DNA of 64,000 nt, taken from Eleusine coracana subsp. coracana. Taxonomy: Eukaryota > Streptophyta > Magnoliopsida > Poales > Poaceae. The number at the start of each line of letters is the position of its first letter. Positions within the stretch are counted from its first letter, which is position 1. Position numbers and translations under genes: made by a program. The stretch covers positions 31,668,228-31,732,227 of the forward strand of contig CM064424.1 of NCBI GenBank assembly GCA_032690845.1, given 5' to 3'. The notes under the pieces were generated by a model. It was not told the origin of the DNA. It did no database searches and saw only the letters and a list, made by a program, of their open reading frames with translations. This document shows, in pieces, positions 43,687-54,843 of this stretch.

Positions 43687-46401
43687 CTAGCATGGAATCC
43701 AAAGCAACTGGCATTGGTTGTCAGTCAAGTTTGGGTTGAAGCCCTCCTTGATCTTGTCCAACGGCAAAGCGGGAGACCAAGATTGGAAAATAGCCAGAAC
43801 CTGACTCCCGGCTTCGGTCGCCACTCGTTGAGTGTTAAGAGCAATATCTTCTGACGCATGCTCCAGCAAGTACTCCAAGGAATGGCCAAACTGCTCCACT
43901 CGTCGGCATGAACATAGTCCATTGCCTTTCGAGCAGCGTAAGATAGAGCTACAAATGATAATTAATTGGACAGTATGATCAAAAGAGGAATCAAGCAGAT
44001 GTGAGAAATAACGAAGGGCTTACTGGCAAGTTTACATTTGAAGGATTTGGAGGTGCTCTTAGCTTCCTCTATCTTGGTGTCAGCTTCCTTCAGCTCCTTT
44101 TGCAGCCGAGTGATCTCGGCCTTCTGGTCCTCGACCGACTTGGAGAGGTTTTCCTTCTCACTATTCAAGACATTGACAAATCTTTGCTGATTGGAAGTCA
44201 ACTTCTCCAGATCGGCCACCTTGTGGTCACGAGCTAAAAGACAAATATTTGAATCTTCAGCTCTAGAGTGATTGGTTGGTTATTTAAGCAACAGGTGGTC
44301 AGTTATCTTACCAGCTAAATTTTCTCGGCCTTGGTTTAAAGCCTTGGTCATTTCTCTTTGGTCGGTCTGCAGCTTTTCAATCTCCTTCTGTGCTTTGGCA
44401 AGCTGCTGACCGGTGACTAGCAAAACACCAGCAAAGTGTTAGTCTTATTGAAAGACTTGAAGGCCAAAGAGTTTAGGACATACCAAAAGTCTCGACTTCA
44501 AGGTGTTCCACCCTAGCCTGTTTTCTCTCTACGAGAGCATACATTTTCTGTATACAAGAAGGGGTTAAGCTTAAAGACAAGTTTAAGGCAAAGCAAAAGT
44601 AGAGTATTGAAGTACATTGCTAGCTTCTCGATGTTGATGCATGATTTCCACGTCCTCCACCTCGGGTCGACCGAGTAAATCTGCAGATAATGTCGCCTTA
44701 CCTATGTCAAGAGGTGAAGAGACAATAGCAGGAGCAGGTTGGGTACAGGCGCCGGAATGGGGACAGGAATTGCCTTGTCGACTGGCTTATCCACCTCGGT
44801 CGGCGTGTTTGATGACTTGCTGACCAACTTGGGCAAATCAGTCGGGCGAGGAGGAGGTCCAGACCGAGTGTCTCCGGACTCTTGGGCACTCTGAGAATCA
44901 CTCGTTCGACTACTGTCAAAATGAATATCAAAGAGATTAAGCTGTGTTACAAATGGCAATAAGAGACAAGGAGCATAAGGTTAAAGAATTAACCTAGGAG
45001 CCTTCTTGAGTTTGATTTGGCACAACCTTTTCTTTGAAGAAGTCAACTGAAAATCAGTCTCCTTCCTCTTCTGGGTAGATTTTTCTGCCTTGTCGGTCTG
45101 ATCCACCTTCCCCGTATCACTCTGAGTTTGGCCCGGGGGCTCTGATTGGCTTGAAGGTCGGTTGGAGGGAGTGGGGGTGTGACGACCAGCGTGAGCAGAC
45201 GACAACTCTTCGTCATCATCCTGATCTCCTATATATTGCCTTCGGCGCCCAACGGTCTGCTTTACTCACCGATCAGGGGGAGGCAGGGTGGAGACCGGGT
45301 CAGGACGAGCGCCTACAGAAGAGCTCGAGCCTCCGGTGCCGGTCTACTTCGTCTTCTCAACATAGTTCGGTCCGTCAAAATCGGTCAGAGCAAGCAGAGG
45401 ATGAGAAATATAAGTATCCAAAACCTACATAGGAATCAAAGTATCAAGCTGGGCATCAAGATAAGAATATAAAGGATTGCTCAAAGCAGACTGAGGCTTA
45501 CTCAGGCCTGCATAGTTCCCTTGTTATACGCCTTATTGATGAGCCAGTCATCTTGAAGGATATCTCCTTCAAACATTTTTGACAGGCGTTTCTTACGGAG
45601 TTCACCATTCAACGGGTCAGGCACCTCCCTGGTTTCGTCATTATTGACGTAGTTCCACGCCGGGTGACTCTGTAGCCTCAGGGGCTGCACTCTACGAACT
45701 ATGAAGCTCTTGGCAACGGTAATTCCATCAATGCCTTCAGCCTTCAAGTCGGCTATCTTCTTCAGCAGAGTGACCACCTGAGGATCGGTCGGATCGGGCT
45801 TCTCTGTCCATTGCGCCAGAGGAATCACCTTGGCACCGGTGAAATTGGCAAAAATAGGGGGAGGGTTCTCACAATAAAACCACTCATCCTTCCAGTTCTT
45901 GTTCCCGGTCTTCAATGGCACATTGATGTACGCCTCCTTCTTGTGCAAGTGGAAGCCAACGCCGCCTATAGCTAATTGATTGTCCTTGGTCGGCAGCAGA
46001 CAGAGGACAAACAGATGGCAGAATAAAATGAAATGGGGGAGGATTCCTAGAAATGCTTCGCACGTGTGCACAAAGATGGTGATGTGAAGGATGGAATTGG
46101 GATTGAGGTTGACAAGCTCAATTCCATAAAAGAAAAGGAGCCTGCGCAAGAAGCTGCAGCAGGGGACTCCAAAGCCTTACTCGAAGACCGAGCGGAATAC
46201 GACTATCCGTTTATGAATAGGGATAGGGCAAGATTCACGGGGTACCTTCCAGTCGATCCGCACTTGCTCTGGAAGGATGCCATCGACCACCATCTGATTC
46301 ATGTCGGCCTGTGAGAGGTTGCTCTTTGAGAACTCCCGAAGCTGCTCCGGGATGTTGATCTTCGATGAGGAGGACACGGTGGCGGCAGTGGGAGTGGCAG
46401 G
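43687..46401 (-). pseudogene. T antisense gene with introns (Transposase_28-like)
   Basis: Opposite to pol. The 5' exon is cut by G at 46402. It includes EQLREFSKSNLSQADMNQMV and, after a frameshift, a 215-codon stretch (46149-45502). That stretch has YGIELVNLNPNSILHITIFVH, CEAFLGILPHF and WKDEWFYCENPPP, typical of the plant family labelled putative gypsy-type transposon (Transposase_28). Downstream is an S/P-rich region (44959-44700), then coiled-coil exons. Exons 44680s-44616, 44547-44484, 44416-44312, 44233-44024 and 43948 onward join at GT-AG introns (phases 0,1,1,1) into one open frame. Known as the antisense ORF of Tat elements; function unknown. A frameshift near 43910 and others inactivate this copy. 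Confidence 0.78.
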
Positions 46402-49392
46402 TGTCACATCCCAAAATTTCCCATTTTAGAATGTGAACCGATTTCAAACAATAGAGGGAGATTTCTCAAATTTTGAAACTATTTATAAGAAACATTACAA
46501 ATTAACAAAGATTTTGTTGGGTTGAGGAAATTGCTCTATGTCACAAAAGTTTTCAGTTTAGACCAAAACCGTTTTAAATAAGTAAAATCATTTTATTTGA
46601 TTTGATTTCAATATTTTATCATTTTTTTATTCCATGTTAATTTGAGAAAATTCAAATCCTTTCAATCAAATTTTATGAAGGTACATCCTTTTTTAAAATG
46701 GGGCTCAACTATTTTTGTCTCATTGAGTCATGTATATGCATTGTCGAACACCGACTTCCAAACCTATTTCTTCACATTGTATCTTTGTTCCTCAAATGTT
46801 TCACCCTACACGCCGTTGGTGTATCTATACTCATTTTCATCCTCATTCATTTCACCTACCGCATGGACGTACCTAGACGTCAGACCTTCCATGTTTGCCC
46901 CACCTTCCATAAATATTCCTATGGAAAGAAACCCCTCCTTCCATAAACATTTTATGGAAATAATCCCACCTTCCATAAATGTTTCTGTGGAAAGAAATTC
47001 TACCTTCTATAAACATTCATAAGGAAAGAACAAGAGAATAACATCCCTTCCATATTTCTTACGCCTTTCATGTTTGCCTCCAATAAATGCATTAATTCCT
47101 CTTAATTGTCTTTCCATATTTCTCCCCCCACCTGCCCCACCCCTCCTATAAATATCAGCAGCCCTCCCACGTCCTCCCCACCCCCCTCAAAGCCTCACCA
47201 CACCGCAGGGCTGCCGCCACGCCACCCTGCCCTCGCGTCCAGCAACAGTTCTGCCGGTTGGCTTTGGCGTTCCCGGTGATCTACCCATCCAAATGCTGCC
47301 AAATTTTACATGGAGGTGCGCCCAGATGTCCTCTACAAAATATACAAAATTCAACACCATTGGACGTCATATGCCTCCAGGATCTGCATCGCAATGTCAG
47401 CTGCTCCCTGATGTGGGCGAATCCAGCACGCGCGACAGTAAAACCATCACCTTTTATCCTAATTCCTAGATTTTCTTGATACCACCACCACTCCTAATTG
47501 TGTTCCAGGGTCTTGTGATCACCTCCACCAAAGGGTTATCCTAGAATGGCCCTAGTGTGACTAGGAACGCGATCTGTGCGTCATCTGCTGCTGGATGACC
47601 TCCTCATGATGCAGCCAACCAATCTCCAGTATAGGTAATGTATGATCCAATTCACCTTGCATTTGACATGTCCCACACCACTAGGAAGATTTATGTTCAA
47701 ATAATTCCTTTATAACCAGAGCCAATCATTGGAAACGCGCACATAGAGTTTGCACTATCTGTGCGCAGCCGCAATCCTTGCAGCTTTAACCTTGCGTATC
47801 TTGTGATCCATAACCCCGATCTAGATGATTCTTCCACCTACTTTCTTATATCCAAATAAACTATCTAATTGCAACCTTTGTCCAACCATATCCAATTGTC
47901 CCATACCTTTCATTGTGTATTTATTGTGTGTATGCTTTGTATGTCTTGCGCAAATAGGAGTTTTACGCATGGAAATCGTACGAGGACGAAGATCAAGTTG
48001 TGTTTTCACTGAGCAGCAACATCTAATATAAGGCAAGTGTCCTTGATGCCTATTATAATATTTACCATAGAATTGCATGCTTGTATCAATTGATTGGGAA
48101 CCTATTGTTAGGGTTTTCCTAGTATTGTTTTACCCCTTTTTCCTTGTCACCTTGGACTAGTAGGTGGGTTGATTATGGGTAGATAATGCTTAGGTTGCTT
48201 TGTGGGATGTTGGGTCAAATAAATCCTGATTAATGAATTATGTCACTTTGTGATTGGAGTGGTAAACTATGTTAGCAACATGGCCTAGGACTTAAGATTT
48301 GGGTGATCGGTATGGGGACTGTGTAGGGGTTTATCGGCAGTCCGGGGACTATGCAGGGGTTCATCGGTAGTCCCCTGGTTTGTTTATCACCGAAATCGCT
48401 TTAATAACCAGTTCTTGGAGTGGCAACCCATGTGAACCGTACAACCACGAGCCAAGTTATGGGCGCGGCTTGGCGTAGTATGCGGTGCAGACCAGCTGGT
48501 GCATGTGAAGACGGAGGGACTATGCAGGGGTTCACCGGTAGTCCCAAGGGGAGGTGTGGTTAAGGGACGGGGTCCTAAAACCATCTGGCTCAAGAGGGGG
48601 CCTCTCGGGTAAAGGGTTTACTTCCCGATGGGTGAGACCTCAGTGGGCACGTACAAGCTGGAGGAAGCCGTTGAAAAGCCTTGAAGTGATCTCCTGGCCA
48701 CACACCATAGGAACTGTGCATGTGCTTGGCCGGCACGGCAGGATGGAGAGTTAGTCACCTGGAAACAGGGGATGAAATCGCTTCTCGTGGGGAATGTGTA
48801 CAACCTCTACAGAGTGAAAACTGTCATGACAGCCATGCTCACGGTCAAGAGCGGCATGGATCCTCACAAGATTAATTGGGTGTGGTTTGGAATGGTTGGG
48901 ATGGTTGGATGGTTCGGACTTGGCTTGGATAGTACCTTATGGATTGAGGGTTGGGATGACCCCACCTAGTAATTAGGCTGCTTAGGAAATTAAAAGCTCA
49001 TGCAATAATCCCCATTAAGCCTTGACTTAGCCCCATGTCATCTTTTCCCTCACTTGCTGAGTACGACACGTACTCACCCTTGCTATATCCCATATTGCTG
49101 CTCAGCTACAGGAGAATGATGGAACAACTATGAAGACAATAGAGGAGACTAGGCATGCGGTCCTCCGGTCGATTTCCTGTGGGAGCTGAAGGACGCCAAT
49201 GCCTAGTTTATTCCACTACAATGTAATCTTTTTCTTTTGACCTACGGGTCAACATTGTAATAATGTTATCGATTTAATAAAGATATTGTTCATTTATCAC
49301 AGTAATTGTCCTGTGTGCGTGAAAACTTGTTCCTGGGCACGCATACAGATGCACTCGGTTTTTAAAGTACAATTTTGCAACCGGGTGTGACA
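46402..49392 (+). repeat. G 5' LTR of a further gypsy element
   Basis: A 2991-bp LTR from TGTCACATCCC to GGGTGTGACA, followed by a primer site. Features: four 32-34-bp repeats with inverted symmetry (46903-47030), and a C-rich leader near 47100-47270. G-rich direct repeats around GGGGACTATGCAGGGGTTCATCGG occur at 48308-48380 and 48515-48545. The last 1.36 kb resemble S (57000-58307), including CTTGCTGAGTACGACACGTACTCACC. It interrupts T's antisense gene. The Tekay-like assignment is tentative. Confidence 0.83.
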
Positions 49393-49790
49393 AGTGGTAT
49401 CAGAACTATATCGACCACCGGACACAAGCCTAGTTACAAATGGTCGGTTTTTAAAGGATATTTCATTTTATCCTTGTGTTTTGAGATAAAATGTTTTATC
49501 GAGTGGCCCAGCCAAAAGGTTGTATATAATTTTAGTTTAGGTTCACTTCTCCTAGGCCTACCATTACTTGATATTAGGAAGGTGCCCTAGATTGTTTTAA
49601 TTCTACGTGCAATTACGATTGGTTGTTTTATTGTGATGTGCTTGTGTGATCATTTTCTTGTTTCAAACACATTTGTTTAAGCCTAACCCTTGTCCATGGC
49701 CACATTGATCCTATTTTTTTTGTCGACTCCAATACTACATTTTAGTTCGATGAGATTGGCCTAGTAAAAGAGGATCGTCATCATCAACAA
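49393..49790 (+). other. G primer site and internal remnant
   Basis: TGGTATCAGAAC at 49395-49406 is a Met-tRNA-type primer site. About 380 bp of non-coding leader follow. Near 49765-49790 the sequence switches to M1 gag, so the rest of G, the end of T and the start of M1's internal region are deleted. Confidence 0.7.
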
Positions 49791-51014
49791 CAAGTCAATT
49801 GTGGCTCAAAGAATCACTTTGTCAGAGAGTGCCCAAAGCCCAAGAAAGAAGCATTCAAGTCACAAGATTCAAGTGAAGAAGAAGAAGAAGACCCCAAGGC
49901 CAAACAAAAGAAGAAGAGGTACTTCAACAAGGACAAGAGCAAAGGCAAAGGCAAAGACCAAGACTACAAGAAGAAGTTCTCTCACAAGGCCCTTGTTGGA
50001 GAGTGGACAAGCGACAACTCAAGTCATGAATCCTCTTCCTCAAGTGACGAAGAAGTGGCCGGCCTTGTCATGATCAAGACCACACCTCCATGAGCACTTC
50101 CTCCACCCCCCACGTGCCTCATGGCCACGAGCCATTTTGGGGAGAGTGAGGATGAGAGTAGCGATGATAAGGAGCACACGTGTGCCGAATTGTGTAGTAT
50201 GCTTGAGCAAGCCCGCGACATCGCCATCAAGAAATCCAAAATGTTGGAGGTGGTAAGAAAAGAGTGTAAGTTGGCTAAGGACCGTGTTGGTGAGCTTGAG
50301 AGTGAACTCAAGGACCTTGTCACATCTCATGAGGCCCTAAACAAGAGTTATGACAAACTCAAGGGTGATCATGTAGAGCTTCATGAGAAGCACAAGGCCC
50401 TTGAGATCACTTATGAGGCCATCAATATTGAGAACCTTGCCTCTCCCTCCTCTAGTTCATCTAAGAGTAATGCTTCTACTATGTGTGATGAACTAACCAC
50501 CTCGGTCGAGGTTTCTTCTCTTGAGCCATTTGTTTTAGAGGACTATCACAAGCTCATGGAAGAGAGGAAGATGGTGATGGACGGTTTTGAGAGGCTCACA
50601 CGTGGTAGAGCCATCCATAAGGAGATTCTTGGGAGGAACCTTGTGAACAATGTCTTCCACCGGGGACTTGGCTCATATCCCGACGCCATCGACATCATAG
50701 GGACGAGTGATTCCATCCCCGCATGGATCACACCCCTTCTCGCTGATGACTACTGTTGCGAGAGGTGTTGCAAGGATGGCCACGCCACCTAGGATTGTAC
50801 CATGGTGAGAAGTTCTATTGTTTTGCCTAACGCTAACTTGTTCCATGAGAACACACATTTCAAGCTTTTTAGGAACAAGGATGGCAAGGTGAAAGCTAAG
50901 GCCTTGGGACCACCAAACAAGAAGAGGAAGGTCAAGAGCATATCGGTGCCTAAGTGCATTGTTGATCTAGAGAGATCGGCTATGTACAAGTTGGTGCCCA
51001 AGAACAAGACCTAG
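49791..51014 (+). pseudogene. gag: M1 gag, C-terminal two thirds
   Basis: One frame from about 49797 with stops at about 50091 and 50790. It starts inside the first zinc knuckle (NCGSKNHFVREC), then a Lys/Glu-rich linker and S/D-rich segment. A coiled coil follows (AKDRVGELESELKDLVTSHE, 50270-50420). Then come a conserved region (RAIHKEILGRNLVNN, DIIGTSDSIP) and a second CX2CX4HX4C knuckle (CERCCKDGHAT-stop-DC, about 50757). It ends MYKLVPKNKT at 51014. M2 has the same gag at 62407-63982. Where pol should begin (protease DSG) there is none. Confidence 0.78.
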
Positions 51015-52182
51015 ATGGTGGTGGTGGTGGACTGAGCGCTTTCATGAAGATCATGTGAAGTCCACCACAAGTGACATGGACCTGAACGACCGATCTACTA
51101 ATGAGGGAGGTAACTATGTTAGTTCTTGGTAATTGTAGTGTGTTTTTCTTTCTCTTACATTGCATGGTAATAGGACTCCTTTGTGAATAGTATTCTTTGC
51201 ATCCATGCATGTGTAAATAACTAAAAGAAAAACATATAAAAATTAGACAATGTCTAACCCATCCAAGATAGCTATAAGCAAGGGGGAGTGCTTCAGATGG
51301 TGGTTTGACTTCTCTGAAGGCAAGGGCATGGCTTATAGTGAGTAAGCTTGGGAGGGGTTCAAACTTGACATTGTTAGGTTTCCTTTGTGAGTAAGCTTAT
51401 AGTGAGTAAGCTTGGGAGGTGTTTTTAATATTGCTTGCATTCACATGGCATGTTTACTTTCATTGCATATGTAAAATGCTTGTTGCATGCATCATATAGG
51501 AAACACAAAGAAGGCTTGTCCCACTTGGAGATATTTGTGCCTCATGCTCTATATGAGATTACATCCCCGCAAGTGTGACCAAAGGAAAGGATTGTGCTTC
51601 ATGCCCATTGAGAAAGCTCTTATGAACTCCGAGGTTAAACCTACTCGTGTAGTTCATGGACTAAGGCTCATACATAGTCATTTGGTTCTTAATTGCCTTG
51701 GTTCTTATTTCCTCGATTTTTCATTTGGCATTTGTGAAAATTATAAGGCCATAGAGTGCCACTATTTGAAAAGGAGTGTTTGAGAGTTTCCTCTATATTC
51801 CAAGTGTAGTGTTTATTTGTGTGTTTAGCCAGGCCACTTGGAAAATGGAGAAAATCCTTGACTCAGCATTTTTTTTAAAGTGACCGTACTGTCCGGTAAT
51901 ATGATCATATAGTCCAGTCTGTGCAGAAATGCACAGTACTTCGGGGAGAAAGAAAATGGAGACCAAATAGAACTCTTAAAAAGACCGGACTATCCGGTCT
52001 ACACCCCTACTGGTTCTCCAGATTTCTGATTTTCAGATATCCCAAAGTGATCGGACAGTCCGGTCTATAGAGCGAACTGTCTGGTCAGTTCGCTTGATCG
52101 CGTGATGCGCCTTCTGATCTGAGCCGTTGATCATCCCTCCATTAGATCTGGGTCGTCAATTGAGTTTTGACCTAGGTCAAAA
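51015..52182 (+). other. M1 spacer between gag and ORF2
   Basis: About 1.17 kb without a supported gene. It corresponds to M2 61221-62406 in opposite orientation. Near 51880-52090 it contains several imperfect palindromes like ACCGGACTATCCGGTCT, similar to those in U3 of the M LTRs. No protease, integrase or RT motif is present in any frame. Confidence 0.7.
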
Positions 52183-54843
52183 TTGCATCAGCCAATTTGC
52201 CCGGTTCCTCTTCTCTTCGTCGAAGCCAAGTTCTCGCCCATAGCCGCTGCCGAACTCGCCTTTCCCGCCGTTGCCGAGCACCCCTCGCCTCCTCACCACC
52301 GACGACCTCCCGTGCCCGCACCTGCTCACACCCGCGCGCAGCTCGCCCTTGTCCCCCACTCTCCCACGCGCTCGTGCTGCCGCACCCGCGCGCAGCCACC
52401 GCCAACTCGGCCTCGTGGCCGTGCCGCCTATTTGTCACCACAGCTCACCGTCGACCAGCGCTACTGGTGCTTCGGCTTTCTCCACGTGCGTGCGCATCCA
52501 GACCCCCCTGAGCCTTGCTCACCTCTCCTAGGGTAAAGGTTCCCCCTTTATTCCTCCACCTCTATTGCCGGTGTCAAGAAGAGTTTCTTGTTTTTCGACG
52601 ATCGGTTGCGTGACCATCTCATCCTCGACTTGGATTTTTCCCAGGGTATCATACTGATCCTCTTTTCATCGATCATGCCCTAAATTCTGAGTAATTAGTT
52701 TAATTGATGCAATTGAATTAATTGTCCATGATTAGTTGCATTGATTAGCTAATTGACTCAACCTAGGATGCAATTAACTACATGCCTATCTATTAATTGC
52801 AATTCTAGGGCTTGTCTCTCATTTAGTCTGCAGTTAGATTTATTGCTTATTATTTGACTGCACACTAGATGATTCGCACTAGCCACTCATAGTCGATGAT
52901 CACTGTTGTTATTTTGCATATTTGCCTAGTGATCATGTCCTTTATTCAGTGCTATGATTTTTATTGCGCATTCTTTCGTAGCGGTGCTTTGCTTGTAGTT
53001 TTATATAGGATTCCATGCTTATCCTGTCTATACCTATGTGCATGCAGTGACAGCAGTTTGCAGCAGCTGTTACGGTAGGATCAGGATAGGACAATGGCAA
53101 GGGAAAGATGCCTCAGAAGTCCAGGAGCAAGAAGAGACAAAGGCTGGACCCAGAGTCAGAGAGAGCAAGGATGGTTGCTAAGCACCTAGAGGCCATGGAG
53201 CAGTCACACAAGACACCTGGCTCATGCCTAAGGATCAGTCAGCTAGCTGAGGACCAGGGCTCAGAAGGAGCACCAGACAGAGGACCATACCTCTGGCCGT
53301 TGGAGTAGTACCACCGCCGTGGCCACAGCGTACTCCAACTTCTTGTCAGGAGAGGTCATCGAGGACTGTAGAGCAAGGATCCTCTAGGCAGCAGCAGGAG
53401 GAGTCACAGGAGGAGTCACAGGAGGAGACCTCAGACTCTGAGTCTGAGGAGCTAGTTGAGGAGGAGACTGAGGAGACTGAGCAGGAGGCTGAGCAGACTG
53501 TTCCCTAGAGGACAGCTCACCGGGCAGGAGGCCCGAGGTGCACCTGTGCATTGTGCACTAGGAGGCTGCAGAGACTAGTTTAGGCAGCCGGAAAGCCAGG
53601 TATAATTAAGGTTCCTACAAAGGACCTTAAGGTACTTTGCTTGGTGCCTTTCGAGCGGTGGGTTCTAGTTCCTAGAGACCCCGTTGCTGGAGAAAGGTAC
53701 TGGATAGCCCTCCGGAGGAGGATTGGAGAGGGTCTGAGACGCTGTCTGGCCATGAGGACCAGAGACAAGGTGTTCGTGCTGCAGCAATACACTACCTACC
53801 AGGCCACGAGGAGGGCCACCAGAACAGACACCAGTACTTCACGTACTTACCAGGACTAGCAGAGCTAGTTACTACTCCACACAGGTTGTGGTCCTCGAGT
53901 TATACGCTACACTGTGGGTTGCCAGAGACCGCTCAGAGTTCTAGTTCCTCTTTAGAGGGCAGCCACAACGTGTCAATAGGTAGGATTTGATCGCTAACCG
54001 AGGACTCCTGGCCTCAGACTTCCAGCTTTACAGGAGTGCCTACGGTACTCTGGAGCCACCCCGTAGACCTCAGGGAGGGAAGTTGCCTTCAGACAACCTA
54101 GTGTCGATTGTTTTCCCACCTCCACACACCCCAGGCTTTGAGAGAGGCCCTGCAAGACTCACTGCAGAGGCCAAGGTGGTGAGACCGATAGTCACCAGGA
54201 CTATCATTCCCAAGTTTGGCTATAGAGAGGAGTTCACACTCTTACACCGGTGGGCTGTAGCAGCCATTCTGAGGAGTCAGACTTTTGACTTGGCAGATCT
54301 TCTCATTGGAGAGATGGAGGAGGTTATCTCTGAGAGGGTTGGAGGATGTCACTTGGTCTACGGTCCATACATCTGCTATCTCTTGAGGAGGATGGGCCTA
54401 GTGACAGAGGAGCAGTACAAGGCATTCCCTGAGGTGACCACTAGCTACGCACCTCGTGTCCCTAGGGGATCATAGTCAGCCTCCAACCAGTAGACAAGGG
54501 AGGAGGAGTAGGAGTCACCGGTACTTCACGAGCAGGCAACTTAGCCAGAGACGATGATTCCTTAGTCAACCAGCACAGGAGCACCTCCCCAGCCGACAGG
54601 TTTGTAATCTGAGGCCACTGTCACTGTGACAACACTTGTAGGGCGGCTAGGAGAGTTTATTCATAGTGTCTCGGACATCATCAGGAGCTAGGCAGAGATT
54701 CAAAGGCAGCAAACTGCACTTCTTACAGCCCTGATGACACAGATGACAGAGTTGACTCAGAGGCAGGCCGGTCAGTAGCCAGGACCTTCAATGTTCCCTC
54801 AGTACCAGCAGCTGTAGACTCAGCTAGGACCCTTCACTACTTT
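52183..54843 (+). pseudogene. M1 ORF2 (env-like / plant transposon type)
   Basis: A C-rich leader (52200-52530) ends at a possible donor GGGTAAAGG. An AT-rich stretch then runs to an acceptor-like GTGCATGCAG at 53047, conserved in M2. The ORF starts MPQKSRSKKRQRLDPESER at 53108. After stops come an acidic E/S segment (about 53425-53500), the motif CTCALCTRRL, the 53641 segment (PFERWVLVPRDPVAGERYW) and the longest piece, 53987-54475 (GLLASDFQLYRSAYGTLEPP, LIGEMEEVISERVGG). A Gln-rich tail is interrupted by S at 54844. Membership of the plant transposon/env-like family is an inference from recalled family features. Inactive. Confidence 0.62.

Larger units (their letters stand above)
36863..46401 (+). 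mobile_element. T: Tat/RIRE2-type Ty3/gypsy element
   Basis: The 5' LTR, primer site TTGGCGCGCCTGGAAGGGG, pre-gag ORF, gag, protease, RT, degenerate gypsy RNase H, archaeal-type RNase H and integrase are followed by an antisense gene. There is no chromodomain. This combination is characteristic of the Tat lineage (family knowledge). The 3' LTR is missing: G is inserted at 46402 and the sequence beyond is lost. Confidence 0.88.

Noticed and set aside
44681..44701. Apparent GTAAGG...CTGCAG intron of 21 bp in the antisense gene
   Set aside because: Too short for a plant intron, and the reading frame (PLDIGKATLSADLLGRPEVE) is continuous through it.
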